Assembly: GCF_932526225.1 (NCBI RefSeq)
Contig: NC_064039.1
Span: 15,864,639 to 15,928,638, forward strand
Origin: Nematostella vectensis
Taxonomy: Eukaryota; Cnidaria; Anthozoa; Actiniaria; Edwardsiidae
Direction: 5' to 3'
DNA length: 64,000 nucleotides
Program-made: the position numbers and the translations under genes
In this document: in pieces, positions 12,002 to 23,400 of the stretch
Layout of the letters: every line of letters starts with the position of its first letter
Position numbering within the stretch: position 1 is the first letter of the stretch
The notes under the pieces: generated by a model
Databases searched by the model: none
What the model saw: the letters and a program-made list of their open reading frames with translations, nothing else
What the model was told of the DNA's origin: nothing

Positions 12002-13945
12002 TCACATAAACCTCACAACAAAGGACATTGTGAAAGTCTATGCCAACTTCCCATACCAAACTTGTGATTTTTTTAAGGACCTTAAAAAAATATGGGCTCT
12101 GGCAATAGGCTCTAAACTGTACTTGGCTTTAGTTACCGCCAGAACATTTTTCCCAATATAATCGTTGATTTTAAATGCTTAAAACTTATGACAATATAAT
12201 ATATAATAAGGGAAAAATTTGAAAGTCACAGATCAGCGATAAAATTGATTGTCACTGTTGATAAAAATCGACAGTTATATTGACTTTTGGGGTTATTATG
12301 AGGCATTTGTGCCTTTTATCATCCACTTCCTATTATCGGCCACCTGAAAATAATGTCAAATATTTCGTAAACTACGAAGAATAAGCTAAAAATGAAGCAT
12401 CGATTTGAAGAAACAACGTTGGTGTAACATGTTTCCAAAGCTTTTTATTGTTTTCCCTTTCGCTTAGCCAGTTTGTTTGTTTATATGCACCCTAAAATAG
12501 CACATGGAAAATTGTCTTGGAGTTGAAAACACGAGGAAAAGAAGCCGTAAAAATCTCCAACGTTTACCAATCGCTATAAAAATTGCTTGGCAAATCTGCC
12601 ATTCTGTTGTTGATGTCCCAGGGTGCTTTCTGGCCATTGTTTAAGCCTCGGTTTCATGTGATTTTTCATTGTTTGGGCCTCAGTCACATGTCCTAATGTT
12701 AATAAGGACAAGATAATAATAATAAGATAATAATAGGTAAGGGTGGCCGATAATAGGACGTGCCTGGCGGATAATAAGTAAGGGTGGCCGATAATAGGAC
12801 GTGCCTGGCGGATAATAGGTAAGGGTGGCCGATAATAGGACGTGCCTGGCAGATAATAGGTAAGGGTGGTCGATAATAGGACGTGCCTGGCGGATAATAG
12901 GTAAGGGTGGTCGATAATAGGACGTGCCTGGCGGATAATAGGTAAGGGTGGTCGATAATAGGACGTGCCTGGCAGATAATAGGTAAGGGTGGCCGATAAT
13001 AGGACGTGCCTGGCGGATAATAGGTAAGGGTGGTCGATAATAGGACGTGCCTGGCGGATAATAGGTAAGGGTGGTCGATAATAGGACGTGCCTGGCGGAT
13101 AATAGGTAAGGGTGGCCGATAATAGGACTGCCTGGCGGATAATAGGTAAGGGTGGTCGATAATAGGACGTGCCTGGCGGATAATAGGTAAGGGTGGTCGA
13201 TAATAGGACGTGCCTGGCGGATAATAGGTAAGGGTGGCCGATAATAGGACGTGCCTGGCAGATAATAGGTAAGGGTGGCCGATAATAGGACTGCCTGGCG
13301 GATAATAGGTAAGGGTGGCCGATAATAGGACTGCCTGGCGGATAATAGGTAAGGGTGGCCGATAATAGGACGTGCCTGGCGGATAATAGGTAAGGGTGGC
13401 CGATAATAGGACGTGCCTGGCGGATAATAGGTAAGGGTGGCCGATAATAGGACGTGCCTGGCAGATAATAGGTAAGGGTGGCCGATAATAGGACGTGCCT
13501 GGCAGATAATAGGTAAGGGTGGCCGATAATAGGACGTGCCTGGCGGATAATAGGTAAGGGTGGCCGATAATAGGAAAGTCAAGCACTGTCTACTAATTAG
13601 CGTTTCTAAACAAACCGGTAAATTGAAAACATTTTTGTGTATGAATTTGTTTTGTTCGCGAGATATTTTAGCGTAAACCTAAAGTGGCCGATAATACATA
13701 GGTACGAGTACCTTACTTAGATTTGTTACGTCGGCTTTTGGGTGCCAAACCAATGCATTGATTCTATCGTCGGGATAAGAATTCTAAGGCGCAGTCCCTA
13801 TATGTTGATTTCTGAGTACCTTCCTGAGTATCTTTACCTTCCAAGCTGCTTCTGAGACACCAGGAGGAGGTAATTCTCGCCTGCTTTCTGCTACGGGATT
13901 TGATTTGTCGTCTTTTGCATTTGGCGGTGGAACAGCGTTATACAT
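10020..13945 (-). CDS. FAM204A: FAM204A orthologue, 4 coding exons
   Basis: Minus-strand coding exons are 13945-13838, 11241-11148, 10617-10421 and 10262-10020, with GT-AG borders and consistent phases, giving about 213 aa (the human protein is 233 aa). The acceptor of the last exon could lie 3 bases further in, removing one Lys. Family matches are AAWK|KFQELKERRE across the first junction and the C-terminal IKLHWGFEQKERWESKGNM. Between them lies a Lys/Arg-rich region and a charged helix (ADLEEAIQRALKEGQFDKAE). The start is the ATG at 13945; the frame is open for 11 codons upstream but has no ATG there. FAM204A is conserved in animals and has no established biochemical role. The basic, coiled sequence suggests a nuclear or nucleolar protein, which is inference. 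Intron 1 (2.6 kb) carries a 41-bp minisatellite. Confidence 0.85.
11966..11997. repeat. (AT)n microsatellite
   Basis: An uninterrupted run of AT dinucleotides of about 30 bp within FAM204A intron 1. Confidence 0.9.
12730..13577. repeat. 41-bp minisatellite, about 20 copies, in FAM204A intron 1
   Basis: Each unit contains TAGGTAAGGGTGGCCGATAA followed by TAGGACGTGCCTGGC, with GGCC/GGTC and GCGG/GCAG variants and occasional 2-bp deletions (GGACTGCC for GGACGTGCC). On the minus strand two frames stay open for about 300 codons because the unit lacks stops in them, and 41 bp shifts frame on every unit. No splice site of FAM204A itself matches the unit. A strong donor-like word (TAGGTAAGG) occurs in each unit, but on the strand opposite the gene. 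Confidence 0.95.
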
Positions 13946-16900
13946 TTTTCTACCGTATTGTGGGGAGTTCTGAGACAAAACTACCCCAGGTAAAAAAATT
14001 GTTGCCTCTGTTCAAAACGACTTTAACCCCGAATGGTTACTCATGTAAGATATCATATGACCTACAGTATTTCACAGATGAAAATCTCCTTTTTTACGCA
14101 AAGCAAGCATCGAAGCGTCCGCCATATTGCTGAGGGTCGCACGGTGGTCTGGGTAAATACACAGGTATACCGCAATTATCTTTCAAATTTGACAGCTTTT
14201 GAACTTGAATTGTAGGGACAAACTAATACAAGGGAAGCCAACAAGAAGATTGTCCTTTTTGCTTTAAGCGAGATCTTTCATTTAGAAGTCTTCACCCTCG
14301 TTTTACGTTTGTGACGACCCCATACAGACTTCCGCCTTTTTCGTTTATCAATCGGTTATATATTTGGCGGAACGCTTGCAGGACTTTCCGCAAGACGAAG
14401 GAACTGAATTTAAGATTTTTGAAGACACGATATATGGGTAAAAACAGTATGCTTAATATATAGATTTAGGCACTGCCTAAAAGCGGAGCCAGCATTTAAA
14501 TAATGTTTTTGATGAGATTAAAAAAGCAATTTTTACTGCCATGTTATTATGAATTGTATTGGCCCCTCCAAATGGATCAAGCTAGCACTAATTCAGTAAT
14601 ATTAAATATGCAGTATGAAAGTACTAATCTTGGTGTAAAAAAGAATATATTAAGGATGTAACAGCATTTCAAAGATTTAGATGCCATTCTGTAGTTTCCA
14701 TGTACTGCAACTGATTATTCAGAAGAATGTGTTGAAATTAATACATATTAAGTGCACCCACCCTTTGGCCAGTTGTTTTTAGAAACCCTGGATCCACCCA
14801 TACTAGCTACTCAAAAATGAATGCAATGGAGGAAAATACTAAATTACTTAAAGTTCTTTAATTTCAAACCAAACAATGTTCATTGAGTTATGTTTGGGGT
14901 AGAGAGGAATAAATAAACAAATAAACAGAAAGTCAATGGGGAGTTGAAAGGAAGAAATGTGACTCTATTTAAAAAAAATGTGAATCTACTTTAAAAAAAT
15001 ACATGACAGAAATGCAATAATAGCTTGACTGAGCACTTTTCTAACATTTTCCCCTTTCCCTATTACCTTTAGGTTTGATATGAACTGTTTTCTTTATAGA
15101 TTTATTATTGAAAAAGCACAAGTTTGTTATTATCTTTATATATTTTATTAAGAAAGTACCTTGCCCTAATAAAAAACCCTTATATATAAGTTCCATTCAT
15201 GTACACTACTACACTAGCACTAGGTGCATTCTGACCGGCAAAAAATTGAAACTTGTAAACATCTGTACTCTAAAAACATATGTATAAATCGAACAAGCTA
15301 AGTGTCATTGATACAGTAGCTAGACTACTACGTATTTCTGTCGTTAAATTCTTACTTACCGGGAGGAATATTCGCCTGAATTTATAGAACTTGAAAGTAA
15401 GTATTTACGAATTTAACATTTTCATGGCGATTGTCAGTTGAATAAAAGCCATTCAAGTGCCAAAATTATAAACCAATCGGAATTCAAGTAGATGGTATTT
15501 TAGCCAATCAAAACAAGGATAGATGACATTGATATGTCATCTTGACGTCATACTAAAGCTGGTGCGGTGTTTTAGTCTGAGCGATTGGTTTTGGGAAAAA
15601 AGCGAACAAACGAGCATTATAAAAGCACAACAATAAATGGAAAAAAAATGTCATATTCAAAATGCAAATCATCGTCAAAAACTCACCTTGGCAGTGTATT
15701 TTTTTTTTTTGTCGCTTTATGTTTGTCGCCTAGTGGTTGTGTTCGTTTTTTTTTTTTTTTTTTTTGTAAACCGTGATCTTTCTGCTAGCAAGGAACTCGT
15801 CAACACAAGTGAATGATTTTTATAGCTGAAAACAGACATCAATCCAAGGCCTTTTCCTCTCAGGATCTCCTTACATAGATATAGACGTGAATGAATATAG
15901 AATGGTAGTGTAGAGCCTCTCCTCTTCGTCCTCTTTTTAGCTGCTGCTGCTGCTGCCACGGGCGGGAATTTCCATGGGCTTCTTCAGCCCATTTGAATCC
16001 GCTTATTTTCTCATTAAATACTATTTTCAAGCTGCCTTTCTTCTGTGAACATACGAACTTTGCAGCACAAAGCGAGGCGGTAAAAAACAGCGTAAGATCG
16101 AGTGGGGCCTGGGAGTTGCACGATTGAATGAATGGATTGTGACACACAGGGTACCCGCGCGATGACCACCAAAACCAAGTCGCATAGCTATACCATATTT
16201 CTATACCCGTGGAGCTCCGCTATTAATTATAATCGAAGGTCCCGGATGTAGGGAACACAAGGTTCTAGTAAGTGATAAGAGGATTAAAGGATTAAAACAC
16301 CTTGATGCTTCACAAATTCTTCAAGCAAAATTCTTTTTTTTTTCTTATTACATCGAGAAGATAATAAAAATCCAAAAATTTTGCTTTGTTAAACTTTTCA
16401 CTTCAAGGCACCCCGTAACCTTAAAATGCACACGCGCGCCACAGTTGTATAAAGAAAACAAAGCGAAAGGCGCGTGTTTTTTACTTAAAATAGCTTTGAC
16501 CACGGTTATCCCCATTTTTGTTTGCTCAGATAGTTAAATGTATACGGAAACTGATATACTGAAAGAAGAAAAAAAGTTGGGTTGAAGAAGTTTGTTTATT
16601 TTCTCTCAAAAGAAAAAAAAGTAAAAATACTTCAAAATGGAGTATAAATACCGCATAAATAGTGGCGAAAACAGAGTCTTTTAGTGCGATTTCCTAAAAT
16701 GTAATTTGTTTTGAACATTAGCTACTACGTGTTATTGTTTAGGAGATCGGATTTTGGCGGCTCGATCTACACTACAGGCACTATTTTTGAAAACTAAGAG
16801 TTGTGATTTTTCCTCGCGCGATCAGTAAAACCGCGTCAACTCTACGCCCCTCTGTTGTGAAAATGAGGTCGGTTACCCCCATTTTTTATTACATTTTTTG

Positions 16901-17452
16901 AAAGCCCTTACCTTCAATATTGTTTATGCTAAGTTTTAAAAACTCCTGGCTAGTAAAACTATTTCAAGGGAATAACCTTAACTGCTCAACACAGTGTATC
17001 TTTAACCACGAAATATTTATTCATGGCGGAGGCGCAGATCAGAAAGTGGAGGGTGTTTGTGGAACTAAAAAAGTGCAGCATCATTGTGACTCAAAAAACT
17101 ACAAAGAGCCCTTTATCAAGCTAAAGTACTTATTTTTATCTACATCGCTATTCATGAAGAGGACGTAAACGCGATAAGCACACGAGGTCACGGCGATGAC
17201 ATTTAACACGCATTCCTCATCATCAGACGCAAGCGACAGTAATACAATAATATCACAGAGATGCTTTGTTTTGGTGCGGCGGCGGAAGCAACATGCCAGC
17301 GGTATCTCGGAGTACTTGATTACTCCATCAAGAAGTCGCCCTGAAGAATTCCGGTAAAATCGGACGAAAGTTCGATTGACCGGGGCCAGATTGGACAAAA
17401 GTGATCAAGGCTCGAAGCACCACGCTGCGGTGCTCGCCTTTAGCTGACTGTG
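13946..17452. other. Intergenic region between FAM204A and LOXL-a (divergent)
   Basis: These genes diverge, so promoters for both should lie in this 3.5 kb. A CRE-like TGACGTCA is present at about 15543 and a TATA-like TATAAATA near 16644. I cannot tie either to a transcription start. T homopolymers occur near 15699-15709 and 15749-15766, and a CTG-type run near 15940. The dispersed repeat copy 2 is at 16145. No protein is recognised in the short open frames. Confidence 0.4.
16145..16222. repeat. Dispersed repeat, copy 2 (GGTACCCGCGCGATGACCA core)
   Basis: The 24 bases at 16145-16168 are identical to 5497-5520. As in copy 1, a GCTCCGCTA word follows, here after about 45 bp rather than about 12 bp. 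The spacing difference suggests an internal indel within one repeat family. Confidence 0.5.
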
Positions 17453-20400
17453 ATGGCGTTCGTGCGGGTTGTGTTGCTTATTCTAGCGGTGTTGCCAACG
17501 TATGGCTTGGCGAGGTGGATGCAAGTTCGTCTCAAGAATGGAAAGGAGCCTCACATGGGCATGGTAGAGTTGCGTTACCGCAACAAGTGGGGAGAGATAT
17601 GTGACCAGGACTGGGATATCAAGGGCGCTCGAGTGGTATGCCGTACGCTCGGTTACCCTGACGCAATAAGATACACGTTTGGGTGAGTAGTCAAAGAACT
17701 CATAAACCCAATCCCCAATTCACTGTTCTTACCCCGGGTATGATATGTAGCTTGTATGCAGGGTATGGTCCCTAGGGTACTTGAAATGTCCTATGTCAGT
17801 AGTTTTACAGATGAGATAAACTAAACTTGACTAGATTTGTTATATAATTGTAACATCTATATAGAGTATTTTTCCAAGTAGTTAAGCTCTATTAATGTCT
17901 CACTTCCTTGTGAAGTTTCGGCAATAACGCAATCAATACAACTCGTCAATACATCGTGTACTATCAGGCATTTAGTTGTCGGACTTCGTCAATTGTGTAG
18001 CAAGGTCATTTGTAATGTAATAAGTAACATCCGCGGAATGAGAGAGTTCAACTTTAAATATTGCAACCAGCGATGGCTCAAGTAGTTATTAAGCTACTTG
18101 TTTGTCAATAGAATAGAGGGGTAACAGGAGAGCTGATTAATTCCTTTTCTTATTAGCACTGCGCCGTGATTCTTGAGCCGATCAAACTTTTGATGGAGGG
18201 GGGGGGGACGTTTTGGAAAGAAAATTACAAAAGGAAAAGACACTACGTAACAAACATTATCACGCACAGCAGTCATTGTTAAATAATCTTAGCTATTGGT
18301 CTTTTCCAGTGATTGTATGTTTGTATTATCATGGCTTATAGCTATTGGTCTTTTCCAGTGATTGGTTTGGGCGGGGCACCGGGTTCTTCTGGTTGAACAA
18401 GGTGCGGTGCGATGGTACGGAGGATTCCCTGGAACTGTGTGCAAGGAGCAATTGGGGTGATGTCAAGTGCCGGTCAAGCCAGGTGGCCGGGGTGGTATGC
18501 AGGCGCAGAAATGACGATATAACGTTCGTGCCTTTGCCGATTCAGCAGGGTCAGCAGGTAAACATGACGTCATCATCATCCACAATATAATATTCATATA
18601 TATCAAAACTTGTATTGTTTAGTATTTCGTCGTATCTTATTGTCTCATATAACATCACGTCACGTCAGATTACATTACATAACATCGCATCACAGCACTT
18701 CATGCCACATTACATCACACCACATTACGTGACATCGCGTCAAAACACATCACGTTACGTTATATTACATCGCGTAACAACATATCACGTCACGTTATAC
18801 ACGTCACATTAAATGACATGACATCGCGTCGCATCATATCACGTCACGTTATATCACGTCACATTACATTACATGACATCGCGTCGCATCATATCACGTC
18901 ACGTTACATAACATACCGCCACAATTCATCGCGTTACATGACACCCACGTCACATCACACCAATTTCATTATATAATCATCGTATCCTATTGTATCGCAT
19001 CGTTCCCACTTACCATCATACCATTAAGGGGGTGTCGTATCATATAACTATTGGCTCCTGATAGTATGAATACCTTGTCATCTATTTAGCGAATACAATA
19101 TAAAACATTCCCTTGACTACCCTCTGACAGGTTAGCGACTTGCCAGTGCGGCTTCTAGGCTCGGTTGCCAATGGATACAAGACCGATGGCCTCTTACAAA
19201 TTAGGTATAAAAACCGCTGGGGCTTCGTGTGTTCGTCCAAGTGGAGCGAAGGGAATTCTCGGGTTGCCTGTGGCATGCTTGGCTTCAAGGATACCGTTCA
19301 CAAGGTGTCATCCATTCCTAAACAAAGGTAAAGGAAGTCATGAAGCTTCTGTAGGCTTTTTGCGGGTTTTTAAAACTCCAACTCTCTCGGCGCTTTCGGC
19401 GGGAGTCTGAGGCGAGCTTGAATGCCTGTTGCTGGGGTCTTTTCAAAATGACCGTGTCAAGCAACCAACTAGCAACAAGTTGCTCGACAGCCTTTGTGAT
19501 TTTCTGAACCTTCTTGTGTGTCAATGTCAACTGACTGACATTCCATTTTGTCAGGAGCCGCGTGGGCTTGTTTCTGTTGAGTGACGTTGAGTGTGAAGGG
19601 GAAGAGTCGTCGCTTGTTGAGTGTCCGCACTCAAACTGGGGACCTGTTTCGTGCAAGCGAGGTGCACCTGTCTACCTCTCGTGCGAGTCTTCCAGCCCTC
19701 GACAGGTAACACACTCAACGAGTATCGCACTAAGCAAGTAACGCATTCAACAAGAAAGGCACACAACAAGTAACGCACTCAACAAGTAAACACTCACAAG
19801 TAACGCACTCAACAAATATCGTACTCAAAATGTAACGCACTAAGCAAGTAACGCATTCAACATGTAGCGCACTCAATAAGAAAGGTACTTAACAAGTAAC
19901 ACACTCAACAAGTAACGCACTCAACAAGTAGCGCACTCAGCAAGTAGCAAACTTAACATGCAACGCTCAACAACTAACGTGTAACACACTCAACAAGTAG
20001 CGCACTTATTGAAATCGTATGAGAGTCACACGACCGATTTTTTTTACAGTTTCCCGTGCCTTCTTAAATGGTAATCGAGCCCTCGTGCATAGCAACAGCA
20101 CGTTGCCTTCCAAAGCTATAACAAATGGCGTCGTTTTGAAATGAAGAGAGCATTTTACAATGAGCTTAATATCCAGTATCAAGGTTACAGTAGCGTTTGC
20201 CAAGCGTCTGGTGACGTCTCTTGCATGTCCAAATAACAAATAATGCGCTTAGCTTGCTAAACTGGGATGTAAAGTTACCATTGGAAAGGTAAATGATGCG
20301 CTCAACGTTACAGGTAAACAACATCAAAAGTTTCGAAAGTATTAGTCAAGTTTAATGGAAAATAAATCCCCTTATCAAAACTCTAGTAACAGGCCTGGTA

Positions 20401-23400
20401 ACCCTAGTAACTGGTGTAACAGTGACAGACTAACTCATGTCTTATGGGCTTGTTTCAGCCGGTAGCAGTGCGCCTGCGCAGTGGGGTTCAGACGTGGGAG
20501 GGCCGCGTGGAAGTGAGGCGATCCTATGGGGATGACATTGAGCGCTGGGGCTCAGTGTGTGACGATGGCTTCGGATTGGTGGAAGGTAACGTGGTGTGTC
20601 GGTCCCTCGGGTACGGGACCGCGAGGCGGGTCTTCCATGATGCTTGGTATGGACAGAGTACTGGGAAGGTAAACATGGAAACGTGCAATATATCTATTTT
20701 AGTGTCATCAAGGGTTTTCTGGGTTCCATGATGCTTGGTATGGACAGAGTGCTGGGAAGGTAAACGTGAAAACATGCAGTATACCTATTAGAGTGTCATC
20801 AAGGGTTAGAGTGTCATCAAGGGTTAGAGTGTCATCAAGGGTTAGAGTGTTATCAAGGGTTAGAGTGTCATCAAGGGCTAGAGTGTCATCAAGGGTTAGA
20901 GTGTCATCAAGGGTTAGAGTGTTATCAAGGGTTAGAGTGTCATCAAGGGTGAGAGTGTCATCAAGGGTGAGAGTGTCATCAAGGGTTAGAGTGTCATCAA
21001 GGGTTAGAGTGTCAACAAGGGTTAGAGTGTTATCAAGGGTGAGAGTGTCATCAAGGGTTAGAATGTCATCAAGGGCTAGAGTGTCATCAAGGGTTAGAGT
21101 GTTATCAAGGGCTAGAGTGTCATCAAGGGTTAGAGTGTCATCAAGGGTTAGAGTGTTATCAAGGGCGAGAGTGTCATCAAGGGTTAGAGTGTCAACAAGA
21201 GTGAGAGAGTCATCAAGGGCTAGAGTGTCATCAAGGGTTAGAGTGTCATCAAGGGCTAGAGTGTCATCAAGGGTTAGAGTGTCATCAAGGGTTAGAGTGT
21301 CATCAAGGGTTAGAGTGTCATCAAGGGTTAGAGTGTCATCAAGGGTTAGAGTGTCATCAAGGGTTAGAGTGTCAACAAGGGTTAGAGTGTCATCAAGGGT
21401 TAGAGTGTCATCAAGGGTTAGAGTGTCATCAAGGGTTAGAGTGTCATCAAGGGTTAGAGTGTCATCAAGGGTTAGAGTGTCATCAAGGGTATCAAGGGTT
21501 AGAGTGTCATCAAGGGCTAGAGTGTCATCAAGGGTTAGAGTGTCATCAAGGGTTAGAGTGTCATCAAGGGTTAGAGTGTCATCAAGGGTTAGAGTGTCAT
21601 CAAGGGTTAGAGTGTCATCAAGGGTTAGAGTGTTATCAAGGGCGAGAGTGTCATCAAGGGTTAGAGTGTCAACAAGAGTGAGAGAGTCATCAAGGGCTAG
21701 AGTGTCATCAAGGGTTAGAGTGTCATCAAGGGCTAGAGTGTCATCAAGGGTTAGAGTGTCATCAAGGGTTAGAGTGTCATCAAGGGTTAGAGTGTCATCA
21801 AGGGTTAGAGTGTCATCAAGGGTTAGAGTGTCATCAAGGGTTAGAGTGTCAACAAGGGTTAGAGTGTTATCAAGGGTTAGAGTGTCATCAAGGGTTAGAG
21901 TGTCATCAAGGGTTAGAGTGTCATCAAGGGTTAGAGTGTCATCAAGGGTTAGAGTGTCATCAAGGGTTAGAGTGTCATCAAGGGTATCAAGGGTTAGAGT
22001 GTCATCAAGGGCTAGAGTGTCATCAAGGGTTAGAGTGTCATCAAGGGTTAGAGTGTCATCAAGGGTTAGAGTGTCATCAAGGGTTAGAGTGTCATCAAGG
22101 GTTAGAGTGTCATCAAGGGCTAGAGTGTCATCAAGGGTTAGAGTGTCATCAAGGGTTAGAGTGTCATCAAGGGTATCAAGGGTTAGAGTGTCATCAAGGG
22201 CTAGAGTGTCATCAAGGGTTAGAGTGTCATCAAGGGTTAGAGTGTCATCAAGGGTTAGAGTGTCATCAAGGGTTAGAGTGTCATCAAGGGTTAGAGTGTC
22301 ATCAAGGGCTAGAGTGTCATCAAGGGCTAGAGTGTCATCAAGGGTTAGAGTGTCATCAAGGGTTAGAGTGTCATCAAGGGTTAGAGTGTCATCAAGGGTT
22401 AGAGTGTCATCAAGGGTTAGAGTGTCATCAAGGGCTAGAGTGTCATCAAGGGTTAGAGTGTTATCAAGGGTTAGAGTGTATCAAGGGCTAGAGTGTCATC
22501 AAGGGTTAGAGTGTCATAGGGTTAGAGTGTCGTCAAGGGTGAGAGTGTCATCAAGGGTTAGAGTGTCATCAAGGGTTAGAGTGTTATCAAGGGCGAGAGT
22601 GTCATCAAGGGTTAGAGTGTCATCAAGGGTGAGAGTGTCATCAAGGGTTAGAGTGTCATCAAGGGCTAGAGTGTTATCAAGGGCTAGAGTGTCATCAAGG
22701 GTTAGAGTGTCATCAAGGGTGAGAGTGTCATCAAGGGTTAGAGTGTCATCAAGGGTGAGAGTGTCATCAAGGGTTAGAGTGTCATCAAGGGTGAGAGTGT
22801 CATCAAGGGTTAGAGTGTCATCAAGGGCTAGAGTGTTATCAAGGGCTAGAGTGTCATCAAGGGTTAGAGTGTCATCAAGGGTTAGAGTGTCATCAAGGGT
22901 TAGAGTGTCATCAAGGGTTAGAGTGTCATCAAGGGTTAGAGTGTTATCAAGGGCTAGAGTGTCATCAAGGGTTAGAGTGTCATCAAGGGTTAGAGTGTTA
23001 TCAAGGGCTAGAGTGTCATCAAGGGTTAGAGTGTCATCAAGGGTTAGAGTGTTATCAAGGGCTAGAGTGTCATCAAGGGTTAGAGTGTCATCAAGTGTTA
23101 GAGTGTCATCAAGGGTTAGAGTGTCATCAAAGGTTAGAGTGTCATCAAGGGTTAGAGTGTCATCAAGGGTTAGAGTGTCAACAAGGGTTAGAGTGTCATC
23201 AAGGGTTAGAGTGTTATCAAGGGCTAGAGTGTCATCAAGGGTTAGAGTGTCATAGGGTTAGAGTGTCAACAAAAGTGAGAGTGTCATCAAGGGTTAGAGT
23301 GTCATCAAGGGTTAGAGTGTCATAAGAGTGTCATAAGAGTGTCATAGATATCATAAGAGAAAAAAGGTAATATTTGTTAACGATTCTGCGCCCCCCGGAC

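Noticed and set aside
12680-13586. Two overlapping minus-strand open frames of about 300 codons
   Set aside because: Both are frames of the same 41-bp array and lie within a FAM204A intron.
13946-13978. Eleven-codon N-terminal extension of FAM204A
   Set aside because: It begins at TTG; the first ATG in frame is at 13945.
15860-16147. 95-codon minus-strand open frame near a CTG run
   Set aside because: No domain, no matching splice structure, and it abuts a dispersed repeat.
17099-17398. 99-codon minus-strand open frame upstream of LOXL-a
   Set aside because: No recognisable domain, and it overlaps the likely LOXL-a promoter or 5' UTR.
20766-23255. Open frame of 829 codons with SSRVRV repeats
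   Set aside because: It is produced by an 18-bp minisatellite inside LOXL-a intron 5; length divisible by three keeps the frame open, and there is no domain or independent start context.
20790-23345. CRISPR array
   Set aside because: Units are head-to-tail with no unique spacers, and the DNA is from an animal.
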